NCBI GenBank assembly: GCA_017631635.1 | Contig: JAGBSX010000031.1 | Coordinates: 1 to 50,392 of the forward strand | From: Clostridia bacterium | GTDB taxonomy: Bacteria > Bacillota > Clostridia > Christensenellales > RUG350 | Length of the DNA: 50,392 nt | Direction: 5' to 3' | Shown here: piece after piece, positions 16,660 to 24,396 of the stretch | Numbering within the stretch: the first letter of the stretch is position 1 | Layout: each line of letters begins with the position of its first letter | The notes under the pieces: generated by a model | Seen by the model: the letters and a program-made list of their open reading frames with translations, nothing else | The model's database searches: none | What the model was told of the DNA's origin: nothing | Translations under genes and position numbers: made by a program

Positions 16660-17633
16660 AAAGACTACTCCCACTACTATTATCTATCGCGCTGTGTCTA
16701 CTAGCAGGGTGCACACACTCTAGCGACACTATCAGGGTATATATGCCGGACGGCGCTCCTAGCATAGCGCTTGCTCATACTATGCACGACGACTGCATCG
16801 AGGGTGTAGAATATCACGTAGTATCTCCTACCACTATCGTATCTACCGTGAGTGGAGGTGATCCTCTCGCAGACGTGTGTATATTGCCTATCAATAGCGC
16901 CGTCAAACTACTAGGAGAGGGCGACACCTACCGACTACTAGGTACGGTGACTCACGGCAATCTATACCTACTAGGATACACCGACGAGGTCATCAACTTA
17001 GGAAACATCTCCTCTCTAATCGGAGAGCGAATAGGAGTACTCCAACTAAACGCCGTGCCAGGTCTCACACTCAAAGCGATACTTACTGACCTATCTATCC
17101 CCTACAACGAGGTGAGCGTAGGCTCTATAGACCGACCTGATAGTATCAATCTACAAAATATAGACGCTTCTATGGTAGGTATGCTAGAGGGAGTGAATTA
17201 TTACCTACTAGCCGAGCCTGCCGTGAGTGTCAAATGTTCTATCCCCTCACTATCGCTACGAGTAGTAGGCTCATTGCAAGATATGTATGGCGAGAATGGA
17301 TATCCCCAAGCAGTGATAGTCGCCAAGGGCTCTATACTATCAAACCACTCTTCTCTATCCAAAGTACGACAAATAGTGAGTGGTATAGATAGTGGGGTAG
17401 AGTGGGCAAAGCAAAACACCTCTCTCACCGCAGAGGCTATATCCTCTCACCTACCAGACGATTATACCCCTAGCATACGAGCAAATTTTCTCACGCCAGA
17501 CACCATAGATAGGTGCAACGTGCGATATATACCTGCTGAGAGAAATTCTCTCAACGCATTTTTGACTAAACTAAACTTTGTGTCTACTACCCCTTGGGGA
17601 TATATAAGCGAGGACTTTATCTACTCATTATGA
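16656..17633 (+). CDS. ABC importer substrate-binding lipoprotein
   Basis: A 325-residue lipoprotein with signal sequence MKRLLPLLLSIALCLLAGC; Cys19 would carry the lipid anchor. The mature part resembles periplasmic binding proteins of the SsuA/ThiY/NMT1 type (substrates such as sulfonates, nitrate or thiamine precursors), judged by overall pattern (VSGGDPLADVCILPINSAVKL, IGVLQLNAVPGLTLKAIL). No substrate can be named, and I see no riboswitch upstream. The start is a GTG overlapping the tilS stop (GTGA), with no separate ribosome binding site, so translation is probably coupled. A permease and an ATPase follow. Confidence 0.8.
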   Translation: MKRLLPLLLSIALCLLAGCTHSSDTIRVYMPDGAPSIALAHTMHDDCIEGVEYHVVSPTTIVSTVSGGDPLADVCILPINSAVKLLGEGDTYRLLGTVTHGNLYLLGYTDEVINLGNISSLIGERIGVLQLNAVPGLTLKAILTDLSIPYNEVSVGSIDRPDSINLQNIDASMVGMLEGVNYYLLAEPAVSVKCSIPSLSLRVVGSLQDMYGENGYPQAVIVAKGSILSNHSSLSKVRQIVSGIDSGVEWAKQNTSLTAEAISSHLPDDYTPSIRANFLTPDTIDRCNVRYIPAERNSLNAFLTKLNFVSTTPWGYISEDFIYSL

Positions 17634-18391
17634 AAAAATCCGCTATAGCCTCCATCATCTATCCTGTCATCACCTTGCTACTACTATGCCTAATATGGAC
17701 GGTGGTATCCGTGGCGACAGACAATCCACAACTAGCGCCATCTATCCTAGAGGTGCTATCTAGTATCCCAAAGATATTGCAAAAAGGAGACTTTTATCTC
17801 TCCTTGGGCGCTACTTTGCTACGAGTGGTGGTAGGTGTAGTGATATCTCTACTCATATCCTCATCTTTGGGGTATATATCTATCCTCAATCCAGTCGGCA
17901 AAAAAATCATATCTCCTATCATCACTATATTGAGGGCTTTGCCTACACTAGCGATTACCCTAGTGCTATTGTCGTGGCTATCTCCTAGGATAGCCCCCGT
18001 GGTGGTAGCCGTGCTAGCATTAGTACCTCTATTTTATCTAAACGTCATCACGCCGATAGATATGCTAGAGGGTGGGGCTACTCGCCTAATCAAATGCTAC
18101 CAAATCTCACCTAGACAAGTGGGCAAGGCGTATCTATCCCAAATCGCGCCATACTTCTTGCTAAACGTAGGGGCAAATATATCCTTTTGTATCAAAGTCG
18201 TCATATCTGCCGAAGTGCTATCTGCTACCTACGTGTCTATAGGTGGTATGATGAGTGAGCAAAAGTTGTATCTAGACGTAGCATCTATGGTGGCTATGAG
18301 TATATTCGCTATCCTACTAGCCTTGCTGATAGAGTGGCTATGTTCCCTCGTGTACAAAAGTTATATGCGCCGTAGAGGAGTGTGCCTATGA
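17630..18391 (+). CDS. ABC importer permease (SsuC/TauC-like)
   Basis: A 253-residue membrane protein with about six helices of the binding-protein-dependent transport family. The cytoplasmic coupling loop (EGGATRLIKCYQISPRQVGKAYLSQIAPYF) is recognisable as an EAA motif but degenerate. The true start is the ATG at 17630, which overlaps the preceding stop as ATGA; an earlier in-frame start at 17594 would lie within the binding-protein gene. It forms the channel of the importer with its neighbours. Confidence 0.87.
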   Translation: MKKSAIASIIYPVITLLLLCLIWTVVSVATDNPQLAPSILEVLSSIPKILQKGDFYLSLGATLLRVVVGVVISLLISSSLGYISILNPVGKKIISPIITILRALPTLAITLVLLSWLSPRIAPVVVAVLALVPLFYLNVITPIDMLEGGATRLIKCYQISPRQVGKAYLSQIAPYFLLNVGANISFCIKVVISAEVLSATYVSIGGMMSEQKLYLDVASMVAMSIFAILLALLIEWLCSLVYKSYMRRRGVCL

Positions 18392-19038
18392 AGATATCCA
18401 ATCTATCTTTTTCATACCTAGACAGAGTGATATTTGAGGACTTTTCACTCTCCGTAGAGAGTAATGGTATCACTTGCATACTAGGAGAGAGTGGCGTGGG
18501 CAAAAGTACTCTGCTAGACCTAATCGCAAGGCTACGAGTACCTACTAGTGGAGATATAGAGAGGGTAGATTGCTCGTATATGTTCCAGTCTCCTACCCTC
18601 TTTGACTATCTCACGGTATACGACAATCTAGCCCTACTGGGCGCTAACGAGGGGAGTATCGATAGAGTGCTAGAGGAGGTAGGTATCTCTCACCTAAAAT
18701 ACGCTTATCCTATCACCCTGAGTGGTGGAGAGAAGTCGAGAGTGTCTCTATGTAGAGTATATCTGCACGACAAGGGAGTGTGGCTACTAGACGAACCGTT
18801 CTCCTCAGTCGATTTGTCGCACAAGGTAAAATTGTTGACCTCTATGAGAGACAAGCGCCTCGGTAGGTGCGTACTATACGTCACTCACGATATAGACGAG
18901 GCTCTATATATAGCCGATAGGCTAATCGTACTCAGAGACGGTGTGATATCTCACGACGTCACCATACAGACGCGTGAAGATTATGGCAAAAGCACCCTAC
19001 GAAGTAGCATAATTGACCTAATGCTAAACGGCGACTAA
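18388..19038 (+). CDS. ABC importer ATPase subunit
   Basis: A 216-residue ATPase that powers the importer. It has Walker A GESGVGKST, a Q-loop in YMFQSPTLFDYLTV, signature LSGGEKSRV, Walker B VWLLDEPFSSVD and the switch histidine in VTHDIDEAL. It resembles SsuB/TauB-type subunits and lacks any C-terminal regulatory domain. The start at 18388 overlaps the permease stop as ATGA; an in-frame ATG six bases earlier is less likely. It is the last gene of the tilS operon and is followed by a terminator. Confidence 0.92.
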   Translation: MKISNLSFSYLDRVIFEDFSLSVESNGITCILGESGVGKSTLLDLIARLRVPTSGDIERVDCSYMFQSPTLFDYLTVYDNLALLGANEGSIDRVLEEVGISHLKYAYPITLSGGEKSRVSLCRVYLHDKGVWLLDEPFSSVDLSHKVKLLTSMRDKRLGRCVLYVTHDIDEALYIADRLIVLRDGVISHDVTIQTREDYGKSTLRSSIIDLMLNGD

Positions 19039-19153
19039 TACACCAAAGACCGATATCTCCAAAATATAAATCTCTAGCCTCACCACAGGCGACGGTTTTA
19101 TCAACTATAATATTTCACTCGACTATCCAGCCGTTGACTAACTATTAGACGAT

Positions 19154-19186
19154 AAAAGACCACCGATCTTTCGGTGGTCTTTTTGT
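19154..19186 (+). terminator. Terminator after the ABC importer operon
   Basis: AAAAGACCACCGA (19154-19166), loop TCTT, TCGGTGGTCTTTT (19171-19183), then TTTGT: a perfect 13-bp stem with a T-tail. From 19039 to 19153 I see no gene. Confidence 0.92.
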
Positions 19187-19235
19187 GTTTTTAATTATTT
19201 GCCTTCGTCTATCGCGGTTAACTATTTACTCCTCA

Positions 19236-19311
19236 TATGGAACATTATACTTGTTTTTCGGAACAATGTCAAGTGGCGTTCGGAATAATATTTGTATGTT
19301 TGCGGAATAAA
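19236..19311 (+). repeat. Four helically phased CGGAA repeats
   Basis: Four copies of a motif of the form TTCGGAAYAAT start at 19236 (TATGGAACATT), 19257 (TTCGGAACAAT), 19279 (TTCGGAATAAT) and 19301 (TGCGGAATAAA). The spacing is 21, 22 and 22 bases, about two turns of the helix. They lie between two convergent terminators. Confidence 0.6.
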
Positions 19312-19336
19312 AGGCGTGGTTTTCACACCACGCCTT
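19303..19336 (-). terminator. Terminator of the suf-type operon
   Basis: On the minus strand AAGGCGTGGTGT pairs with ACCACGCCTT (19336-19311), followed by TTATTCC. It lies about 50 bases beyond the last gene of the minus-strand operon. Confidence 0.8.
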
Positions 19337-19388
19337 GACTTGTTTATTTGACCGTGCAATTTGTCGCATAGTCTATACGACTATTTTT

Positions 19389-19586
19389 TTACTTCTCTTT
19401 GTAATACAGTCTACAATGGCAGTACCCTTCGTAATCGGGGTCTTTTATCTGCGCTTTGAACTCTTCGCACATACATTTATTCTCTGGGGTGCGAGCCACT
19501 CTGCAAGGACAATATCCTCCCGTCCTCTCTAGTCCCTCTTGTATCATCTTGACTACCGTCTCGTCTTGATTGAACCTTACTCTCAT
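19389..19586 (-). CDS. Ferredoxin-thioredoxin reductase catalytic-domain protein
   Basis: A 65-residue protein made almost entirely of the catalytic-subunit fold. Three Cys-x-Cys pairs are visible: CPC at 26-28, CMC at 38-40 and CHC at 56-58, which bind a 4Fe-4S cluster and form the redox disulfide in the family. The spacings (9 and 15 residues between pairs) differ from the plant enzyme (16 and 8), as in short bacterial homologues. It may pass electrons to thioredoxin-like proteins or assist cluster assembly. It is the last gene of the minus-strand operon, nine bases after the sufB-like gene, which argues for an iron-sulfur connection. Confidence 0.85.
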   Translation of the reverse strand: MRVRFNQDETVVKMIQEGLERTGGYCPCRVARTPENKCMCEEFKAQIKDPDYEGYCHCRLYYKEK

Positions 19587-19594
19587 ATAGCCTC

Positions 19595-20509
19595 CTATGA
19601 TAAGAATCCTTTGATAATCAAATCCTCTGCCTCACTCTCGTTGAGCCCTAGAGTCATTAGTTTGGTGAGTTGTTCTCCTGCTATCTTGCCTATGGCGGCC
19701 TCGTGTACTAGTGTAGCGTCTACGTTGCGCGCCTTGATACGAGGACTACTGTCCACTACGGCGTTGCCTATGAGTATAGCGTCGCACTCTACGTGTCCAA
19801 AGCACTCACTCTCTCCTACCACTAGGGAGTCAAAGGCTTGATAACTCTCGTCTTTGGCTACGCTACGGCTAATCACCTCTACGCTAGCACCCTCTCCACG
19901 TAGTACCACGTCAAACTTGGTCTTGGCTATCTCCTCGCCCTCGGTGAGTATCTTCTCTTTGATGACGAGAGTCGCGCCTGCATCTAGTTTTGCCATAGTA
20001 TCTCTCTTGGAGTAGGTGACACCTCCTAGTTGGGTAGTCTCCATCTCCATAGATGCTCCCTCTCTCAGATATACTCTAGTCACGGGATTGAGCACCTTGC
20101 CTGCTCCCGTGCCTTTGCCTAGGTGCTTTTCGATATACTTGACCTTGGCCCCTTTGCCTACGTAAAAGGTGTGTATGCCGTCATGTCTAGAGGTCTTGTC
20201 TCCGTCATTGTGTATGCCACAGCCTGCCACTATCACGACGTCTGCTCCTGCTTGGATATAAAAATCATTGTACACACTCTCCTCTACTCCACTCTTGGTG
20301 AGTATGACGGGGATATGTACCTGACCTTTAGTACCCTTTTTGATACGGATATCTATGCCGTTTTTCTTTGCCTTGGGGGAGATAGTTATCTTCTTGCTAC
20401 TGCGTCTGTCGATACTCTCTCCGTCCTTACGAATATTAAACGCCTCTGCATCTTGGCTATGATAATCTGTGATGAGGGACAATAGTCCTTTGTCTATATC
20501 TTTTATCAT
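19595..20509 (-). CDS. SufB/SufD family Fe-S scaffold protein
   Basis: A 304-residue member of the SufB/SufD beta-helix family, which with SufC builds iron-sulfur clusters. It is shorter than full SufB (about 460 residues) and matches the minimal two-protein version (SufBC without SufD, SufS or SufU; called SMS in recent literature). The core is recognisable as GKGAKVKYIEKHLGKG, the beta-helix repeats and the C-terminal VDSSPRIKARNVDATLVHEAAIGKI. It overlaps the sufC stop by four bases. No cysteine desulfurase or sufU gene is adjacent. Confidence 0.88.
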   Translation of the reverse strand: MIKDIDKGLLSLITDYHSQDAEAFNIRKDGESIDRRSSKKITISPKAKKNGIDIRIKKGTKGQVHIPVILTKSGVEESVYNDFYIQAGADVVIVAGCGIHNDGDKTSRHDGIHTFYVGKGAKVKYIEKHLGKGTGAGKVLNPVTRVYLREGASMEMETTQLGGVTYSKRDTMAKLDAGATLVIKEKILTEGEEIAKTKFDVVLRGEGASVEVISRSVAKDESYQAFDSLVVGESECFGHVECDAILIGNAVVDSSPRIKARNVDATLVHEAAIGKIAGEQLTKLMTLGLNESEAEDLIIKGFLS

Positions 20510-21207
20510 TTGTCCCCTCCTAGTCTAGCGCAAGTACGAGATACGTATAGCGATTTCATTATCTCGCTAGTCTCTCCTACTCTGTCCACCTTGCCCTGAG
20601 ACAATACTACTATACGGTCGGCAGTCGCTATGACTTTCTCTTGGTGAGAGACTATCACTCTAGTCTTGTCTCCTAGTGCGTCAAATACCGACGTTAACTC
20701 CTCAAAACTCCACAAATCTATGCCAGCCTCAGGCTCGTCAAATAGGTAAACTTCGCCACCTTTCGCCATAGCCATAGCAATCTCTATACGCTTGAGTTCT
20801 CCTCCAGACAAGGTATCGTCTAGTTCTCTATCTATATAATTCTTGGCGCATAGTCCCACCTTGGATAGATAATCACACACGTCGCTCACGTTGTTGGAAT
20901 GAGAGGTGGCTGTATCTATGAGGTTCTTGACGGTCAAGCCCTTGAATTTGACAGGTTGTTGAAATGCTATGGTCAATCCCCTCTTGGCTCTCTCGTATAT
21001 AGGCAAATCGGTGATATCTTCACCGTTTAGATATATATTGCCACTAGTAGGGGTGATTATACCCATTATTATCTTGATGAGAGTGGACTTGCCACTACCA
21101 TTGTGACCGGTGATGACTACACTCTCTCCAGCCTCTATGGTGAGGTCTATGGAGGAGAGGATATCCTTGCCGTCTACTGTGTATGATACGTTTGATAGTC
21201 TTAACAT
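20506..21207 (-). CDS. sufC: SufC-type Fe-S assembly ATPase
   Basis: The cytoplasmic ABC ATPase partner of SufB; ATP binding drives the conformational change for cluster assembly. It has Walker A GHNGSGKST, a Q-loop in IAFQQPVKFKG, signature LSGGELKRIEIAMAMA, Walker B VYLFDEPEAGIDLWS and a switch histidine in VSHQEK. These follow SufC more than transporter ATPases. I place the start at the ATG at 21207 (MLRLSNVSYTVDGKDIL, 233 residues). The open frame extends to 21336, but that part overlaps the glycosyltransferase-like gene. Only two bases separate it from that gene, so the two are coupled. Confidence 0.92.
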   Translation of the reverse strand: MLRLSNVSYTVDGKDILSSIDLTIEAGESVVITGHNGSGKSTLIKIIMGIITPTSGNIYLNGEDITDLPIYERAKRGLTIAFQQPVKFKGLTVKNLIDTATSHSNNVSDVCDYLSKVGLCAKNYIDRELDDTLSGGELKRIEIAMAMAKGGEVYLFDEPEAGIDLWSFEELTSVFDALGDKTRVIVSHQEKVIATADRIVVLSQGKVDRVGETSEIMKSLYVSRTCARLGGDK

Positions 21208-21209
21208 AA

Positions 21210-21872
21210 TTAATCCTTGTTGATGTATAGTGTAGTGAGCATATCTATATATTTGTCTATGCTCTTGTTTTCTTTGTACGTGTGCTCTCCTATCCTCTCT
21301 CCCTCTAGGGCGAGGGTGGAGTTTGCCTTTCTCCAAGGAGGTATGACTACTATCTTGGCAGTCGCTACCCCTGCTCGGAGCAAAGTTTCTCTCTCTAGTT
21401 CGCTACCCACGACTACTCTGTCGCAATAGCGCCATATCTGCTCTGCTTTGAGTAGAGCATATCTCTCTCGTAGAGAAGTTTTGTCCTCTCCTCTTATTAT
21501 CGGCGAGGATAACAAATCGCATACTATAGGGGCTTTGATATGAGTGGATAGCCACTTGTACACCTTGTCCACGTAGCCGTAGCCTCTCACGATTATCATA
21601 TCCACACCCACGTCTAGTAGCGCTATATCCCTGATGCGCTTGAGGATACTCCCTCTACGCAGTAGGCTTATTAGCCCCGTACCAAAGACTACCCCTAGGT
21701 CAACCTCTCGCACGGTAGCGTACCCACCGTGAGACACCTGCGCCTCTCCCTCTCTTTCGGTGACTATGGATAGATACACACCTTTGAGAGATAGCGCATC
21801 TATCAAATCGTTGTCCTCAGTGCTTTGCAAGGGCGCTATTTGGTAGTCTGGTGTGAGGTATAGTATCTTCAT
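21210..21872 (-). CDS. Half glycosyltransferase (GT4 N-terminal domain only)
   Basis: A 220-residue protein resembling only the N-terminal, acceptor-side Rossmann domain of GT4-family glycosyltransferases (MKILYLTPDYQ at the start, DMIIVRGYGYVDK, PIVCDLLSSPI, CDRVVVGSELERETLLRAGV, IVVIPPWRKAN at the end). The C-terminal nucleotide-sugar-binding domain with its E-x7-E motif is absent, so classic transferase activity is unlikely. It sits immediately upstream of sufC in the Fe-S operon and starts two bases after the stop of the interrupted membrane ORF. It could be a truncated relic kept for coupling, or a repurposed protein. Confidence 0.65.
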   Translation of the reverse strand: MKILYLTPDYQIAPLQSTEDNDLIDALSLKGVYLSIVTEREGEAQVSHGGYATVREVDLGVVFGTGLISLLRRGSILKRIRDIALLDVGVDMIIVRGYGYVDKVYKWLSTHIKAPIVCDLLSSPIIRGEDKTSLRERYALLKAEQIWRYCDRVVVGSELERETLLRAGVATAKIVVIPPWRKANSTLALEGERIGEHTYKENKSIDKYIDMLTTLYINKD

Positions 21873-21873
21873 A

Positions 21874-22047
21874 TCATAGTCCTATATAGCCAAATATTAT
21901 CGCCAGTAGCATACTGGGGATTAGGGTGGCAGTCTTGATTTTGTCTGGGAACAAGAAGTTGATACTAGCGAGAATATAGTAGAGAACCTGTCATAGATAG
22001 ATAAGTAAGGCTATCGGCGACAAAAACTCTCCCGCTATCACTCCCAA
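21874..22047 (-). pseudogene. Small membrane-protein ORF interrupted by a stop
   Basis: Between the promoter at 22069-22097 and the half glycosyltransferase, one minus-strand frame reads as a 57-residue hydrophobic protein except for a TGA at 21993-21991. Part 1 reads GVIAGEFLSPIALLIYL; part 2 reads QVLYYILASINFLFPD, then KIKTATLIPSMLLAIIFGY. A good ribosome binding site (AAGGAG, 22062-22057) precedes a TTG start at 22047. The frame ends at 21874, two bases before the next ATG. TGA here could be a TGG-to-TGA mutation. Alternatively the first 18 codons are a short leader peptide. It has no family I recognise. Confidence 0.55.
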
Positions 22048-22068
22048 GAGTAAACACTCCTTGGTGAC

Positions 22069-22097
22069 ATTATACAAGTTTTTTTGACTAATTGCAA
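22069..22097 (-). promoter_or_regulatory. Promoter of the suf-type operon
   Basis: Minus-strand TTGCAA (22097-22092), 17 bases, TATAAT (22074-22069), with AAGGAG seven bases further on. Confidence 0.75.
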
Positions 22098-22183
22098 GAA
22101 AAAACCCAGCATACTTACGCATTTACCACACGTGAATTTGCTAAAAGCAAAAAAAATATATACTACCTGCCAATTCATCAAAG

Positions 22184-22211
22184 AAAAAGGACTGTGTGTA
22201 CAGTCCTTTTT
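22184..22211 (-). terminator. Terminator of the F420-ligase-like gene
   Basis: AAAAAGGACTG (22184-22194), loop TGTGTA, CAGTCCTTTTT (22201-22211): a perfect 11-bp stem with T-runs, three bases after the stop codon at 22214. It could work in both directions. Confidence 0.9.
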
Positions 22212-22213
22212 TA

Positions 22214-23407
22214 TTAGTCGTTGGTGTAGTTGTCAAAGTATCCTTGTACTAGTACGATAGGAGTACCCTTGTCTCCACTACCAGAGGTGAGGTCACATAG
22301 AGAACCTATGAGGTCGGTGAGTCTGCGAGGAGTAGTACCCTGAGACTCCATACTGCCTACTAGGTCGCTACCCTTGGTCTTGATACGACCTTCTATCGCT
22401 TTGCGAAGTTCTTCGCCCTTGAGTCCTGCGAAATCGTTGTCGGCTAGGTACTTGAGTTTTATCTCGTTTGGAGTACCCTCTAGTCCTGGGGTGTGTGCTG
22501 CAGATACGCTAGGGTCTGCTAGTTCCCATATCTTGCCTACTGGATCTTTGAACGCGCCGTCTCCGTATACCATGACCTCTACGTGCTTGCAGGTGCGAGT
22601 CAAGAACTCTGATTGGATATCCATCACCAAATCGGTGCACTCCTTGGGGAATAGTTTGATTTTGTTCTCGGTAGACTTGTTTGAGCCTAGTAGTCCAAAT
22701 CTCTCGTTGTATCCACTACCATTTATAGGTGCATTGAGTATATCGTCTAGACCACATACCACCTCTGCGCCTGCGTCCTTGAGTATGCGCTTGGTACGGG
22801 CTCTAGTGTGTATGTCGCAAGTGAGCACTCTCTTGGTATAGGATAGTATAGTGCGAGGATTGTTGGCAAAGATAATCTCCACGTCGCATCCACACTCTTT
22901 GATGATATCTCCGTAGTACTCTACGTAATCTACCCCTGTGAAAGGGTGAGCATTGACGCCAAATAGTTCTCTATATCTCTCTAGGGACAACACGTCGCTA
23001 TATGGATTGACTCCTGCACGGTCTATATTGTCTAGTGACACTAGTTCGTTGCCCACCTCGTCGCTAGGGTACGATAGCATAAGCACTATCTTCTTAGCGC
23101 CCTTGGCTATACCCCTTAGGCATATAGCAAATCTATTTCGTGATAGTATAGGGAATATGACGCCTATGGTCTCTCCACCTAGTTTGGCTCGGACACAAGT
23201 GGCTATATCGTCTATGGTAGCATAGTTGCCTTGGGCTCTAGCGACTATAGACTCGGTGATAGCGATGACGTCTCTATCTCTTAGTTCAAACTCGTCACTC
23301 TCGCTAGCCTCTAGCACGCTGTCTACCACTATCTTGACTAGATCGTCCCCTTCTCTGATAATAGGACATCTAATACCTCTAGAAATCGTACCTACGTTTC
23401 TTGACAT
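22214..23407 (-). CDS. Coenzyme F420:glutamate ligase-like protein
   Basis: A 397-residue protein that resembles the CofE/FbiB family, which adds gamma-linked glutamate to F420-0 in archaea and actinobacteria. Visible features are the N-terminal RDRDVIAITESIVARAQGN, the SRNRFAICLRGIAKGAKKI segment and a C-terminal VEVMVYGDGAFKDPVGKIWELADP metal-site-like block. Clostridia generally do not make F420 and no other F420 gene is nearby, so it may ligate glutamate to something else. It is preceded by AGAGGTAAT and followed by a strong terminator; it appears monocistronic. Confidence 0.8.
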   Translation of the reverse strand: MSRNVGTISRGIRCPIIREGDDLVKIVVDSVLEASESDEFELRDRDVIAITESIVARAQGNYATIDDIATCVRAKLGGETIGVIFPILSRNRFAICLRGIAKGAKKIVLMLSYPSDEVGNELVSLDNIDRAGVNPYSDVLSLERYRELFGVNAHPFTGVDYVEYYGDIIKECGCDVEIIFANNPRTILSYTKRVLTCDIHTRARTKRILKDAGAEVVCGLDDILNAPINGSGYNERFGLLGSNKSTENKIKLFPKECTDLVMDIQSEFLTRTCKHVEVMVYGDGAFKDPVGKIWELADPSVSAAHTPGLEGTPNEIKLKYLADNDFAGLKGEELRKAIEGRIKTKGSDLVGSMESQGTTPRRLTDLIGSLCDLTSGSGDKGTPIVLVQGYFDNYTND

Positions 23408-23508
23408 AAATTACCTCTTTGACCTGATTGGTCCACATTTTTTGACACTTTATTATATACCAAAATGTTTGATTTTTCAAGGATTTTGATATATGTTTTT
23501 GCAAAATA

Positions 23509-24375
23509 TTAGTCCACGTCTTTTTTCACTTCGCTAGGGTCTAGTTTTTTGGTGAGCACATATGGATTGCGCATAAAGGATTGGAATAGTCGTAGGCTAT
23601 TTGCCCAATACAGTCCGTCGGTGGTACGCTCGTCCATATTGACACCTATGTTCATTATCTTGGCAGGGACTATCTCGCCTGTGGTAGAGACTACAGGTTG
23701 CATACTCTCCTTGCCCATAGCGAGAAATAGAGAAGTCGTGCCGAAGTCGTATAGGTGATGATATACGTAATCACACTTGATAGACTTGAGGTTGGTGATA
23801 AATGCAGAGGAGTGAAATGGACTATTCTTTAGCACCGAACCTGGTATCAAGCCGTGCTTGTCAGCCCACTTGAGCAATCCTATACCTGCTTTGACTATGG
23901 TATTTGGACCGGAAGTAAATATCTTCATCAGAGTATCCGTGCCGTTTTTCTTAGTGGCGACCTTGTTCTCTCTGACTATGTCCTCTATCATCTTCTTGAC
24001 CTCTGCGATACTCTCCGTACCGTCAAAAGTTAGTTTGACTGTGGTGTCTACACTCTCGTCGGTGAGTCCTCTCTTGATGACGAAGGCTAGTTGGATATTG
24101 TGTCTCTTGTATATCCTACCGTTTACCACAAATCTATTGATATATGGTCTCAATGCAAACATACGCACGGTAGCAGAAAATAGTATATCCATATAACTAT
24201 ACACCACTCCCGTCTCTTCTCTCATCTTCTTGACGAATTCATCTAGATATTTGCAATCTACCTGTACCTTATGGATATTTTGGGCGTCGTGACGAGCTTT
24301 CATTATGTGAGGTATTATCTTGGTATAAGGGCTTATACTCTTCAACCTCTTTCCGTCGGGTCTGTGTCCAAACAT
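23509..24375 (-). CDS. E2-type acyltransferase-domain protein, altered active site
   Basis: A 288-residue protein resembling the catalytic domain of 2-oxoacid dehydrogenase E2 subunits and chloramphenicol acetyltransferase, without lipoyl or subunit-binding domains. It shows YSYMDILFSATVRMFALRPYINRFVVNGRIY and a C-terminal NMDERTTDGLYWANSL. The latter corresponds to the catalytic His-x3-Asp-Gly motif (DHRxxDG), but the histidine is Glu here, so normal acyl transfer is doubtful. Stand-alone homologues of this type occur in Firmicutes with unknown role. No E1 or E3 genes are nearby. GGAGAG lies 6 bases before the ATG. Confidence 0.75.
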   Translation of the reverse strand: MFGHRPDGKRLKSISPYTKIIPHIMKARHDAQNIHKVQVDCKYLDEFVKKMREETGVVYSYMDILFSATVRMFALRPYINRFVVNGRIYKRHNIQLAFVIKRGLTDESVDTTVKLTFDGTESIAEVKKMIEDIVRENKVATKKNGTDTLMKIFTSGPNTIVKAGIGLLKWADKHGLIPGSVLKNSPFHSSAFITNLKSIKCDYVYHHLYDFGTTSLFLAMGKESMQPVVSTTGEIVPAKIMNIGVNMDERTTDGLYWANSLRLFQSFMRNPYVLTKKLDPSEVKKDVD

Positions 24376-24396
24376 ATTTTTCTCTCCTGTATTTAT

